Positions 42,378 through 51,645 of a stretch of DNA of 64,000 nucleotides are shown in pieces. The translations under genes were made by a program, and so were the position numbers. Each line of letters opens with the position of its first letter. The stretch's first letter is position 1. The DNA is taken from assembly GCF_019891395.1 (NCBI RefSeq), contig NZ_CP078143.1, positions 3,485,001 through 3,549,000 of the forward strand. Direction: 5' to 3'. This DNA is from Nitratireductor kimnyeongensis. GTDB lineage: Bacteria > Pseudomonadota > Alphaproteobacteria > Rhizobiales > Rhizobiaceae. The notes under the pieces are model-generated. The model saw only the letters and a list, made by a program, of their open reading frames with translations, did no database searches and was not told the DNA's origin.

Positions 42378-43259
42378 TTATCCCTTGAGGCCGGCCATGA
42401 CAACGCCGCGAATAATGAAGCGCTGGAAGATGAGGAAGACGACCAGTGTCGGCAGCGTGGAGATGGCCGCACCTGTCATGATCAGTTCCCAGGCCACATC
42501 CACCTCGTCGCCGAAGCTCGAAAGCCCGACTGGCAACGTGTACATCTCCACCGAATTGGTGACGATCAACGGCCATATGAAGGCGGTCCAGTTCCCGAGG
42601 AAGACGAAGATCGCAAGGGCGGCAAGGGCCGGGCGCACGAGCGGCATGGCCACCTGCCACCAGATCTGGAACTCGTTCAGCCCGTCAATGCGCGCGGCCT
42701 CGAGGAAATCGTCGGGAACGGTCTCGAAAAACTGTTTCATGAGGAAAGTGCCGAAGGCGGTCATGACACCCGGGAACATGATGCCCCAATAGGTGTCGAG
42801 CCAGCCAAAGCTCTTGCTCATGAGATACCACGGTATGACGAGCATTTCGGTCGGGATCATCAGCGTCGACAGGATGGCGATGAAGACCAGATAGCGGCCG
42901 GGAAACTTGAACTTGCACAGCGCATAGCCCACCAGCGCGTCGAAGAAGACGGCGGATGCGGTGGTGATAATGGAGATCACCAGCGAGTTGACGAACCAGC
43001 GGTAGAAGCGTCCGTCTTCGAGCACATAGGTGTAGTTCTCGATCGTCGGCTCTTCGGGGATCAGGTTCAGATTGTAGACCTCGAAGGGGAATTTCAACGA
43101 GGTGGAGACCATGAACACGATGGGCATGATCATGAGAATGCCGCCACCGAACAGGAGCGCCCAGCGAATGAACTGGCCCATATTGCGCCTGGAATTGCGC
43201 GAGGATCCGGAGAAAAGCGCGTCGGTGAAAGGCTTTACGGCGATGTCCTGACTGGCCAT
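42378..43259 (-). CDS. sugar ABC transporter permease (MalG type)
   Basis: A 293-residue permease with six predicted membrane helices, the first near residues 30-55. The coupling EAA loop reads EAARIDGLNEFQIWWQVAMP about residue 195. This is the MalG-like partner of the permease encoded just upstream. It forms the membrane channel for the substrate bound by the protein at 44209-45474. The start is one base after that upstream permease's stop, and the stop is 7 bases before the lyase gene. Confidence 0.9.
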   Translation of the reverse strand: MASQDIAVKPFTDALFSGSSRNSRRNMGQFIRWALLFGGGILMIMPIVFMVSTSLKFPFEVYNLNLIPEEPTIENYTYVLEDGRFYRWFVNSLVISIITTASAVFFDALVGYALCKFKFPGRYLVFIAILSTLMIPTEMLVIPWYLMSKSFGWLDTYWGIMFPGVMTAFGTFLMKQFFETVPDDFLEAARIDGLNEFQIWWQVAMPLVRPALAALAIFVFLGNWTAFIWPLIVTNSVEMYTLPVGLSSFGDEVDVAWELIMTGAAISTLPTLVVFLIFQRFIIRGVVMAGLKG

Positions 43260-43260
43260 G

Positions 43261-44154
43261 TCAGCTATCCTTCAAAAGTCGAAGCTGGATCAGGCTGACG
43301 ACCAGCAGAATGGTGAAGAGCACGACGGTCTGCGCTGCCGCATAGCCCATATTGAAGCCGTTGAAGGCGGTGTCGTAGATCAAAAGCACCAGCGGCTTGG
43401 TGGAGTTCAGCGGACCGCCGGGATTGTTGGTGGTCATGTTGAAGACCTGATCGAAGATCCGCAGGAAACCGATCGAGGAAAAGACCACGAGAAACACGAT
43501 TGTCGGCTTCAGAAGCGGGATGGTGATCTCGCTCAGTACCGTCCATGTGGACACGCCATCGATGCGCGCGGCCTCGTAATAGCTTTGCGGAATGGCGCGC
43601 AGGCCGGCCATGAAGATGATGACCTGAAAGCCGAGGCCAGCCCAGACGGCGCAGGCCAGAACCGAGGGCAGGGCATTGGTTGTCGAGCTTAGAAACTCGA
43701 TCTGGCCGATGCCGAAACTTGCCAGAAAATTGTTGAACACGCCGATGGGGACCGGCTGGTAGAACCAGCGCCACACCCAGGCCATGGCCACCGCACTTGT
43801 CATGAAGGGCAGGAAATAGAGCGCACGGATGGTGCCGTGCATGAAGCGCACCTTGTCGAGGTGATAGGCGATGATGAAGGACAGGACGAGGCTGACCGGC
43901 GTGCCCAGGATCAGATACAGGAAAGTGTTCTTGAACACTTTCCAGAAGACCGGATCGCTGAACAGCTTTGCGTAGTTTTCAAGGCCCACATATTTCCGAT
44001 CGCCGAGCAGGTTCCATTCCTGAAAGGACAGAACGAAGGCATTGGCTGTCGGATAAAACCGGATGACGACGTAGAAGAGAACCGGCAGGGCGAGGAAAAT
44101 CCAGGCCCAGACGATCTGCTTCTGCGAGATGGTGAGATTGTTGTAAAAGCGCAT
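43261..44154 (-). CDS. sugar ABC transporter permease (MalF type)
   Basis: A 297-residue permease with six helices. The EAA loop is EAARIDGVSTWTVLSEITIP near residue 200, and the N-terminal region has WIFLALPVLFYVVIRFYP. It pairs with the MalG-type permease one base downstream. Between it and the binding-protein gene lies a GC-rich hairpin, so it may be made at lower level than the binding protein. Confidence 0.9.
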   Translation of the reverse strand: MRFYNNLTISQKQIVWAWIFLALPVLFYVVIRFYPTANAFVLSFQEWNLLGDRKYVGLENYAKLFSDPVFWKVFKNTFLYLILGTPVSLVLSFIIAYHLDKVRFMHGTIRALYFLPFMTSAVAMAWVWRWFYQPVPIGVFNNFLASFGIGQIEFLSSTTNALPSVLACAVWAGLGFQVIIFMAGLRAIPQSYYEAARIDGVSTWTVLSEITIPLLKPTIVFLVVFSSIGFLRIFDQVFNMTTNNPGGPLNSTKPLVLLIYDTAFNGFNMGYAAAQTVVLFTILLVVSLIQLRLLKDS

Positions 44155-44174
44155 GGCCCCTTCCCGAAATTTCG

Positions 44175-44203
44175 TTGGGCGCCCGGCAAGCCGGACGCCC
44201 CAA
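44175..44203. terminator. intercistronic hairpin after the binding-protein gene
   Basis: TTGGGCGCCCGGC and a matching right arm (GCCGGACGCCCCAA) form a strong stem with an AA loop and one mismatch. It sits 5 bases after the binding-protein stop and 20 before the permease start. Such hairpins often let only some transcripts read on and protect the binding-protein mRNA. Confidence 0.65.
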
Positions 44204-44208
44204 AGGGC

Positions 44209-45474
44209 TTATTTCTTGTAGTATTCGTCGAGGACTTTCTGCTCTTCCTCGGCGGCCTGCGACACGCTTTCTTCAAGCGCCTGACCCTGCAGCTCGATGC
44301 GCTGCATCATGTCCACCATGGCCTGACGCTGGGCGCTTTCATTGGCGAAGACGGTGGTCTTTGCGTATTCCAGACCCTTGATGAAGGGGCCGTAGACCGG
44401 GTGATTGACGTTTTCATCGGTCATGGCCGCTGACGGTTTGGCTGGCAGTTCGCCAACGGTCTCAAGCCAGATCTGCATGGCCTCGTCGGAGGTGAGATAC
44501 TCCATGAACTTGACGGCAGCGTCGAATTTCTCGCCTTCTGCCTTGGAGGTGATCGCGTTCACCCAGTAGGAGGAATAGTTCGATTTGGTGCCGTCAGGGC
44601 CGGCGGGAAGCTCGGCCACACCCCATTTGAGGCCGCGCACGCTTTCCAGCGCGCCGATGCGGAAGGAGCCGTCAATGTGCATGCCGGCGCGACCGGCCTT
44701 GAAGGCGGCCTGCGGCTCGTCCATGAAGGCGGCCTTGGTCACGCCATGCTTGGCCTGCAAATCATTATAAAAACCAAAGGCTTTCAGCCCGGCCTCATTG
44801 TTGTAGTTGACCGTCTTGTAGTCATCCAGATAGGGCTCGCCGCCAAACTGGCGGATGAGCACTTCGCGGATCCAGTGGTGATCCTGCGCGGTCATGCCGG
44901 TGGTCAGGCCGACGGCGGTCAGATTGCCGGCACCATCTTTCTTGGTAAGTTTCTTGGCGGATTCGACAAGCTCGTCAAGATTGGCCGGCGGGTTCTCGAT
45001 GCCGGCTTCCTCGAACATGCGCTCATTGTAGAACAGCGCCAGCGAGCGCACGGCGGTGGGAAGGGCCCAGTAGCTGTCGCCCATCCGCATCGCCTTCACC
45101 ATGGGGAAGAACTCTTCCTCGATCTTTTCCGGCGGGAAGGTGTCGGCGGGCAGCGGCTGGATGAGCTCGGCTTCCACATAATCGTTGAGCCAGCCATAGA
45201 AGAGCTGGACGACATCGGGACCCTGACCGGCGGGAATGGCCGCGGCGACCTTGGTGCGATAGCTGTCATAGGGGAAATGCGTCATCTTGACGGTGATGTC
45301 GGGATTGGCCGCTTCGAAATTCTCGATCAGCTTGTCCATCGCATCGACGCGGGCTTCGAAGAAATACTGCCAGTACTCGATTTCGACCGCTGATGCGCCA
45401 CCCGTGCCAGCCGCCATGGTCATGGCTGCCGTGGCGGCACCCAGCATGAAAGTGCGTAGTCTGTTGCGTTTCAT
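44209..45474 (-). CDS. ABC transporter solute-binding protein (MalE type, family 1)
   Basis: A 421-residue periplasmic binding protein. It has a cleavable signal peptide (MKRNRLRTFMLGAATAAMTM, cut near GASAVE) and the type D pattern of sugar-binding proteins: EIEYWQYFFEARVDAMDKLI, PDITVKMTHFPYDSYRT and DSYWALPTAVRSLALFYN. It captures the transported solute for the two permeases. Family 1 proteins mainly bind oligosaccharides, polyols or glycerophosphodiesters. It heads the minus-strand operon and is divergent from the ROK regulator across an inverted repeat operator. Confidence 0.9.
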   Translation of the reverse strand: MKRNRLRTFMLGAATAAMTMAAGTGGASAVEIEYWQYFFEARVDAMDKLIENFEAANPDITVKMTHFPYDSYRTKVAAAIPAGQGPDVVQLFYGWLNDYVEAELIQPLPADTFPPEKIEEEFFPMVKAMRMGDSYWALPTAVRSLALFYNERMFEEAGIENPPANLDELVESAKKLTKKDGAGNLTAVGLTTGMTAQDHHWIREVLIRQFGGEPYLDDYKTVNYNNEAGLKAFGFYNDLQAKHGVTKAAFMDEPQAAFKAGRAGMHIDGSFRIGALESVRGLKWGVAELPAGPDGTKSNYSSYWVNAITSKAEGEKFDAAVKFMEYLTSDEAMQIWLETVGELPAKPSAAMTDENVNHPVYGPFIKGLEYAKTTVFANESAQRQAMVDMMQRIELQGQALEESVSQAAEEEQKVLDEYYKK

Positions 45475-45593
45475 TCTGCTTGCTCCCTTTGATTGCTGCC
45501 CGGAATGTAGCCAGCCAGCCTGTCACCCTCTGATCACCCGTCTCAACGAGGCGGCATGTCCATCCACCGACGATTAACTCAATCAAGTTGAAC

Positions 45594-45610
45594 ATTCAAG
45601 TTAGTTGAAT
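45594..45610. promoter_or_regulatory. inverted repeat ATTCAA-N5-TTGAAT upstream of ABC operon and ROK gene
   Basis: ATTCAA and TTGAAT flank GTTAG, 12 bases before the ROK start and 119 before the binding-protein gene. A related half-site, TCAAGTTGAAC, lies just left of it (45583-45593). The A/T-rich palindrome is what a ROK repressor would bind, and its position allows autoregulation. Confidence 0.55.
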
Positions 45611-45622
45611 TAATAAGCGCAT

Positions 45623-46822
45623 ATGAAGATCAACAATCCACGGCGCATTGTCGGATCGAACGCTGAACGCACCCGGCTTCACAACCGTCAGGTGGTGTTG
45701 GGCCACGTGCGTGAGCGGCAGCCCATCGGGCGTGCGGAGATTGCGCGCATATCGGGTCTGTCGACACAGGCCGTGAGCAACATCATTGCCGAACTGGAGA
45801 AAGACAGGCTTCTGATCGAAGCCGGCCGGCAGTCGGAGGGACGGGGGTTGCCTGTTCTGAAATACCGGCTCAATGCGGACGGCGCGGTGGCACTCGGCAT
45901 CGAGGTCAGGCCGGACGCAATGTTTGGCGCACTGGTGAACCTCGAAGGCGAGACGCTGTTCACCACGCGCGAGGCATTGTCGGACAATGCACCGTCCACA
46001 GTCGTTTCGGTGGCCAGGCGCATTCATACCAGCGCGCTTGAGGGGCGTTGCGGCAAGGCCCAGAGGATTCTTGGGGCCGGCGTCGTGATGCCTGGTCCCT
46101 TCGGCAAGGTTGGGATTTCAGGCGCGGGTCAATCGGCACTTCATGGCTGGGAGGAAAGCGATCCCGTTGCCGTGTTCGAGGAAGCGCTCGATATGCCCGT
46201 GGTCGTTGAAAACGACGCGACGGCTGCTGCCGTGGCCGAGCGCGTGCGCGGCGTCGCAACGGGGCTTCGCACCTTCTGCTTTCTCTATTTTGGAGCCGGG
46301 CTGGGTCTGGGCGTGGTCGCCGAGGGCGAGGTCCAGCGTGGTGCCTTCGGCAATGCGGGTGAAATCGGCCATGTCATTGTCCGGCCCGGCGGGCGGCTTT
46401 GTGCCTGCGGGAACCATGGCTGCCTTGAAACCTATGCCAGCCGGATCGCCGCGCGGGAGCAGCTTGCAAAGGCCGGCATCGCCATTGCCAGCGTGTCGGA
46501 TATCGAGCGGCTTTACGAGGCAGGCGATCCGCATCTGATGGCGTGGATCGACGAGGCGGCCGGACCGCTTTCACAGGCAATCGGACTGATCGAAAACCTG
46601 TTCGATCCCGAAACCGTAATTTTGGGCGGCGCCATGCCCGACGCGGTGCTCGACCATCTGATTTCCGCGCTCTGCCTGCCAGCCGGTTCCGTTGCCGCCA
46701 GCGACCGGCGGACCACGCCGCGCGTTCAGCGCGGTGCCTGCGGGCGCCTCACCGCCGCGCTCGGCGGAGCAGCACTCGTCATTCACGACACGATCACACC
46801 GCGCATTGCCGCGAAAACCTGA
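45623..46822 (+). CDS. ROK-family transcriptional regulator (NagC/XylR type)
   Basis: A 399-residue ROK protein with an N-terminal winged helix-turn-helix (residues about 15-70: PIGRAEIARISGLSTQAVSNII). A sugar-binding kinase-like core follows. It includes VVVENDATAAAVAE, GNAGEIGHVIVRP and the zinc motif CACGNHGCLETY. ROK repressors of this kind lose DNA affinity when a sugar or sugar phosphate binds. It is divergent from the ABC operon, 148 bases away, and is followed 19 bases later by the PIG-L gene, so it probably controls both arms. Confidence 0.88.
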   Translation: MKINNPRRIVGSNAERTRLHNRQVVLGHVRERQPIGRAEIARISGLSTQAVSNIIAELEKDRLLIEAGRQSEGRGLPVLKYRLNADGAVALGIEVRPDAMFGALVNLEGETLFTTREALSDNAPSTVVSVARRIHTSALEGRCGKAQRILGAGVVMPGPFGKVGISGAGQSALHGWEESDPVAVFEEALDMPVVVENDATAAAVAERVRGVATGLRTFCFLYFGAGLGLGVVAEGEVQRGAFGNAGEIGHVIVRPGGRLCACGNHGCLETYASRIAAREQLAKAGIAIASVSDIERLYEAGDPHLMAWIDEAAGPLSQAIGLIENLFDPETVILGGAMPDAVLDHLISALCLPAGSVAASDRRTTPRVQRGACGRLTAALGGAALVIHDTITPRIAAKT

Positions 46823-46841
46823 TATTTCGAGAGGTTCAGAA

Positions 46842-49196
46842 ATGCCCGTTTCCGATCAGGAGCGCATCGCCGCACAAGTGCGCAATCCGCGCATTGTCAG
46901 ACTGTGGCAGGCTCTTGCGCCGCTGAAATCCTGCGTCTCCTTCATGAACACGGGCGCGCACCCTGACGACGAAACCTCGGAAATGCTGGCCGCTCTCGCC
47001 TTGCGCGATGGAATATCGGTCTCCTTCGCCTGTGCCAATCGCGGCGAGGGCGGGCAGAACGCCATAGGCTCCGAAGTCACTCATGATCTGGGGGTGGTCC
47101 GCACGGCGGAAATGGAGCGCGCAGCCGATGTGCTCAATCTCAAACTCTATTGGCTATCGGAAACGCCCGACGACACGATCTTCGATTTCGGGTTCTCGAA
47201 ACGCGGCACCGAAACAATTGAAAAATGGGGACGCGAACGCACGCTCAAACGCTTTGTCGAGATCATACGCACCGAGCGACCGGACATCATCTGCCCCACA
47301 TTCCTGGATGTGCCGGGGCAACATGGCCATCACCGGGCGATGACCGAGCTCGCCCATGACGTGATGAGCGCCGCCGCCGACCCGGCATTTCCGGATGTGG
47401 ATCTACCGGTGTGGCAGGTGAAGAAGCTTTATCTTCCGGCCTGGTCGGGTGCGGGGGACAACTATGATGACGATCTGCCGCCGCCCAGCGCCACACTGAC
47501 AGTAAAGGGTACAGGGCTGGACCCGGTAACGGGCTGGAGCTGGGCGCAGATCGGTGAGCAGTCGCGCGCCTTCCATCTGACGCAGGGCATGGGCCGCTGG
47601 GTGCCACACGGCGAAGAGCGCGACTGGCCGCTGCATCTGGTGCGGTCCGAGGGGGATGGGCCGGACAAGCAGATCACGGACGGGCTGCCTGCAACGTTGG
47701 CTGATCTGGCTTCCTTTGCGGGTGCGCCTGAGATCGCCGCCGATCTGCAAGCGGCGCAGAGGGCTTGCGAGGCTGCATTGGCCGCATTTCCGGATCTGGG
47801 TGCGATCGCGCAGCAGGCTGCGCTCGCACTCAAGGCGGTGCGTGCTGTCCGCGATGCCTGCCCTGCCAAAGCCCGTGAAGAGGTGCAGCACCGCCTCGCT
47901 GCGAAGGAATTACAACTTTCCCACGTCATGCGGATTGCCAGCGGCGTGGAGGTGCGCGCTTGGCTTGAACACGATGTTCTCCGGCCCGGCGACAGTGTCG
48001 GGCTGACGATTGAAAGCTCGGGGCCCGTTGCAGATGTATCGCCGGTTCTACCGGAAGGCTGGCACTATGCAGATGGCTTTGTGCAGGTGCCGGTGGATGC
48101 CGAAGGCACGGACTGTTATCCGGCCACATATCGGCCCGGTATGGCACGCCTGCCGGCCATTCGTGTCGGTGTGACTGTTGGTGGAGTTTCATCAGAAACG
48201 CTTTTGCCGCTGGAGCGGGAACCGGTCGTGCTTCCTGCAAGGTCGGCAACACTTTCTCCCGACCGTGCTCTGATCAATGTCGCTTCGGAAATGCGCCAGA
48301 TCGATCTGCGTGTTTCCGAGCTTTTTCCTCAGTCGGGAAAAACGGGGCTGGACTTGCCGCCCGGCTGGAGCGCGACACCCGCCACAGGCGGTTTTCTTGC
48401 GGAGGCGCCGCAGGATGTTGCGGCAGGTCTTTATGATCTTCCCCTAAAGATCGACGGGATGCCTGCCGAAACCGTCAAACGGATGGGCTATCCGCATACC
48501 GGCGCACGCGCGCGGGCGTTTCCTGCACAATTGTCGGTGCGGGTTCTGGATGTAGCGCTGCCGGATGTGCGGGTGGGCTATGTCGGTGGCGGCAATGATC
48601 GCGTGGGATACTGGCTCAGGGCTCTCGGGCTCAATGCAATCGAATTGGCCGACAGCGACCTTACGGAAGAAGGACTGAAAGACATCGAGACGGTCGTGGT
48701 GGGCATCTTTGCGATGCGTGCGCGACCGGCGCTCAAAAATGCCATGCCGCTGGTGCATCGCTGGGTGGAGAATGGCGGCAATCTCGTCACGCTCTATCAC
48801 CGCCCATGGGATGACTGGGATCCGGAAACCGTGCCGCCGCGCCGGCTGGAAATCGGCAAGCCATCGCTGCGCTGGAGGGTGACGGACGAGAATGCAGGGG
48901 TCACCCATCTGTTGCCCGATCATCCACTGCTCAACACGCCAAACCGCATCACGCAAGAGGACTGGAAGAACTGGCACAAGGAGCGCGGGCTTTATTTCGC
49001 CAAGAGTTGGGACGAGGCCTATGAGCCGCTCCTGACCATGGCCGATCCCGACGAGGCAGCGCATGAGGGCTCGCTCCTTTCGGCTCGCATCGGAAAGGGG
49101 CGGCACACGCATGTGGCGCTCATCCTGCACCACCAGATGGAGAAGCTGGTGACGGGCGCGTTCCGCCTGATGGCGAACCTTGTGGCAAGGCCGTGA
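46842..49196 (+). CDS. large PIG-L/LmbE-family deacetylase with GATase-like C-terminus
   Basis: A 784-residue protein. The N-terminal PIG-L domain carries the zinc motif HPDDE (residues 40-44) and the later GQHGHHRA motif near residue 165, so it should remove an N-acyl group, usually acetyl, from an amino sugar. A long middle part is beta-rich. The last 220 residues (VRVGYVGGGNDRVGYWLRAL, later RWVENGGNLVTLYHRPW) resemble a glutamine-amidotransferase-like fold, without an obvious catalytic Cys in the nucleophile position. No signal peptide is seen. It lies 19 bases after ROK and overlaps the EamA gene. Confidence 0.82.
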   Translation: MPVSDQERIAAQVRNPRIVRLWQALAPLKSCVSFMNTGAHPDDETSEMLAALALRDGISVSFACANRGEGGQNAIGSEVTHDLGVVRTAEMERAADVLNLKLYWLSETPDDTIFDFGFSKRGTETIEKWGRERTLKRFVEIIRTERPDIICPTFLDVPGQHGHHRAMTELAHDVMSAAADPAFPDVDLPVWQVKKLYLPAWSGAGDNYDDDLPPPSATLTVKGTGLDPVTGWSWAQIGEQSRAFHLTQGMGRWVPHGEERDWPLHLVRSEGDGPDKQITDGLPATLADLASFAGAPEIAADLQAAQRACEAALAAFPDLGAIAQQAALALKAVRAVRDACPAKAREEVQHRLAAKELQLSHVMRIASGVEVRAWLEHDVLRPGDSVGLTIESSGPVADVSPVLPEGWHYADGFVQVPVDAEGTDCYPATYRPGMARLPAIRVGVTVGGVSSETLLPLEREPVVLPARSATLSPDRALINVASEMRQIDLRVSELFPQSGKTGLDLPPGWSATPATGGFLAEAPQDVAAGLYDLPLKIDGMPAETVKRMGYPHTGARARAFPAQLSVRVLDVALPDVRVGYVGGGNDRVGYWLRALGLNAIELADSDLTEEGLKDIETVVVGIFAMRARPALKNAMPLVHRWVENGGNLVTLYHRPWDDWDPETVPPRRLEIGKPSLRWRVTDENAGVTHLLPDHPLLNTPNRITQEDWKNWHKERGLYFAKSWDEAYEPLLTMADPDEAAHEGSLLSARIGKGRHTHVALILHHQMEKLVTGAFRLMANLVARP

Positions 49197-50080
49197 GCGC
49201 AGGCGCTACGGCAAAGGACAATCTGCGCGCCGGCGCGTGGCTTCTGGCGGATATGGGCCTCAACATCTGGGCCATATCCATCGTCAAGGCGCTGGGTGCC
49301 GGCTATCCGCCGTGGCAACTCGTCTTTCTGCGCGCGCTGGTCGGGTTCTGCCTGATTTTGCCATGGCTCGCGCGCCAGCGGCATGTTCTGTGGTCAATCG
49401 ACCGTGTGCCGTTGCATATCCTTCGGGTTTTCCTGTCGGCGGTGGCTCTTACAGGCGGGTTTTACGCTGTCGCGCATCTGCCGTTGGCGCTCTACATGAC
49501 GATGAATTTCACGCGGCCCGTTGTTCTGGTGGCGCTCTCGGCCCTGATCCTGCGTGAGGCGGTTTCCGGCTCGCGCTGGTTGGCGGCGGGGCTGGGGCTC
49601 GTGGGTGCGTTCATCGCCGCAAGTCCGGGCAATGTCCCATGGACGCCGGCGCTTCTGGCGGCGCTTGCTGCCGTTTTGGCGGGCACCGGGGCCATCATCG
49701 TCACGCGGCAGCTCAAGGGCACACCGCCGGTCGTCATGATGCTGTTTTATACCGGTGGGCTGGCGCTCATCACCGCCTGGCCGGCGCTCTCTGGCTGGCA
49801 GCCGATCGCGGCGGGGCATTGGCCGTTTCTTCTGGCGGTGGGCGTGTTTTCGCAGGCCGCGCAATTCTGCTTTCTGCGCGCCCACTGGCTGGGCGATGCC
49901 GGGTTTCTGGGGCCGCTCGGCTATTCGAGCCTCATCCTGTCCGGGCTTGTCGGCTATGTCTTCTTTGGTGAAATTCCCAGTTTCAACACGGTGATCGGTG
50001 CCCTTATCATCGTGTTTGCCACCGGGTTTCTCACATTGAGAACGGCGCGGCTGAGGAGCCACGCCGCCTCGGGGAACTGA
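49193..50080 (+). CDS. EamA-family (DMT superfamily) membrane transporter
   Basis: A 295-residue protein with ten predicted membrane helices arranged as two EamA repeats. Motifs such as FLRALVGFCLILPWL and the late ILSGLVGYVFFGEIPS, GALIIVFATGF are usual for the family. It starts at GTG 49193, overlapping the PIG-L stop by four bases (GTGA), so it is coupled to the deacetylase. EamA proteins export metabolites such as amino acids, or import some; here it may discharge a by-product of the adjacent pathway. It ends 14 bases from the convergent tctA stop. Confidence 0.85.
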   Translation: MSAGATAKDNLRAGAWLLADMGLNIWAISIVKALGAGYPPWQLVFLRALVGFCLILPWLARQRHVLWSIDRVPLHILRVFLSAVALTGGFYAVAHLPLALYMTMNFTRPVVLVALSALILREAVSGSRWLAAGLGLVGAFIAASPGNVPWTPALLAALAAVLAGTGAIIVTRQLKGTPPVVMMLFYTGGLALITAWPALSGWQPIAAGHWPFLLAVGVFSQAAQFCFLRAHWLGDAGFLGPLGYSSLILSGLVGYVFFGEIPSFNTVIGALIIVFATGFLTLRTARLRSHAASGN

Positions 50081-50094
50081 TTGGAGTCTTCCGC

Positions 50095-51630
50095 TCAGTC
50101 GGGGTCGGAACCCTCTGCTATGGCCTCGTCCGCGATCTTCGGACGGAAGTAGCGTCCCACGATCAGCGGCAGGACAAAGCCGACAATGGCAAAGGTCCAA
50201 AGGCCGATGGCCAGCCATGAGTTGAACAGCATTGTCCAGTCGCCATCATGGATGGTCATGGCGCGGCGCAGGTTCTTCTCCATCTGGTCGCCCAGAAGCA
50301 CGCCGAGAATGATCGGCACCAGCGGCACGTCGAGCTTGCGCAGCACCCAGCCCATGACACCGAAGATGACCATCACCACCAGATCGAAGGTGGAACCGGA
50401 AATGCCGTAGATGCCGACGAAGGAAATCATCGCCACGGCGGGCATCAGATAGCGTGTCGGGATCAGGAGAACCCGCACGAAGAGCGAGACCAGCGGCAGG
50501 TTCATGGCCAGAAGCATGATGTTGCCGATGAAGAGGGCGGCTATCAGCCCCCAGACCACATCCGGGTTCTGCTGGAAGAGCAGGGGGCCGGGCGTGATGT
50601 TGAGCGCAAGCAGCATGGCAAGCAGGACGGCGGTGGTGCCGGAGCCGGGGACACCCAACGCCAGCATGGGCACAAGCGCGCCGCCAGCGGCCGAGTTGTT
50701 GCCGGCTTCCGGTGCCGCCACACCGCGCGGGTCTCCCTTTCCGAACGTTCCCTTGCGGTCGGAGATCCGCTTTTCGAACGTGTAGGAAATGAAGGAGCCG
50801 AGCGAGGCGCCGGCCCCCGGCAGGACGCCGGCGATGAAGCCGAAGATCGTTGAGCGCCCCATGGCGGGCAGTGTTTCACGCACCATCTTCCATGGCGGCA
50901 CGATCCGACCCACTTTCACCGCCTTGTCGTCAGCACCGCTGCCGGCACGGTGTTCCAGAAAGATGAAGACTTCCGAGAGCGCGAAAAGGCCGACAATGGC
51001 GACGAGGAAGTCGATCCCGTCATAAAGATGCACCTCTCCGAAGGAGAAGCGCGGTACACCGGTCTGACCATCGACGCCGATGGTGGCGATGCCGAGACCG
51101 ATGACGGCTGCAAGCGCTGCTTTCGCCTGATTGCGGCTGGCGATGCCGCCGAGCGTTGCAAAGGCGAGCACGAAGAGCGCAAAATATTCAGCCGGGCCGA
51201 ACAGAAGCGCGACCTTGACGAGCTGCGGCGCCAGGAAGACCAGCCCCCATGTGGCAAAGAACGCGCCGATGAAGGAGGCCAGACCGGAGATGGCGAGCGC
51301 CTCTCCAGCCTTGCCGGCCTTGGCCATCGGATGCCCGTCGAGCGTTGTCATCAGCGCCGGTTCGTCGCCTGGAATGTTGAGAAGGATCGACGAGATGCGC
51401 CCGCCATACATGGCGCCGTAATAGACGCTGGTCAGAAGGATGAGCGCGGGCGTGGCCGGCAGGCCGAGCGTGAAGGCGAGCGGTATGAGGATCGCAACGC
51501 CGTTTGATGGGCCAAGACCCGGCAGGGCGCCGATGATGGTTCCGAGAAAGCAGCCGATCAGCGCCAGCATGAGGTTTTGCCAGGTCAGTGCGACGGCAAA
51601 GCCGTCTGCGAGTGATGCCAATGTGTCCAT
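50095..51630 (-). CDS. tctA: tripartite tricarboxylate transporter, large membrane subunit TctA
   Basis: A 511-residue integral membrane protein of the TctA family with about 11-12 helices. Family sequences are LIGCFLGTIIGALPGLGPSNG near residue 25, VYYGAMYGGRISSILLNIPGD near 70 and LPGAGASLGSFISY in the second half. It is the transport core of the TTT system, working with TctB and the periplasmic TctC. It follows tctB by 15 bases and is the last gene of the tctCBA operon. Confidence 0.92.
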   Translation of the reverse strand: MDTLASLADGFAVALTWQNLMLALIGCFLGTIIGALPGLGPSNGVAILIPLAFTLGLPATPALILLTSVYYGAMYGGRISSILLNIPGDEPALMTTLDGHPMAKAGKAGEALAISGLASFIGAFFATWGLVFLAPQLVKVALLFGPAEYFALFVLAFATLGGIASRNQAKAALAAVIGLGIATIGVDGQTGVPRFSFGEVHLYDGIDFLVAIVGLFALSEVFIFLEHRAGSGADDKAVKVGRIVPPWKMVRETLPAMGRSTIFGFIAGVLPGAGASLGSFISYTFEKRISDRKGTFGKGDPRGVAAPEAGNNSAAGGALVPMLALGVPGSGTTAVLLAMLLALNITPGPLLFQQNPDVVWGLIAALFIGNIMLLAMNLPLVSLFVRVLLIPTRYLMPAVAMISFVGIYGISGSTFDLVVMVIFGVMGWVLRKLDVPLVPIILGVLLGDQMEKNLRRAMTIHDGDWTMLFNSWLAIGLWTFAIVGFVLPLIVGRYFRPKIADEAIAEGSDPD

Positions 51631-51645
51631 TTTGGGCCTCCCGCC

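Noticed and set aside
46692-46841. Upstream start for the PIG-L protein
   Set aside because: That part overlaps the ROK gene in another frame; the ATG at 46842 gives a normal PIG-L beginning.
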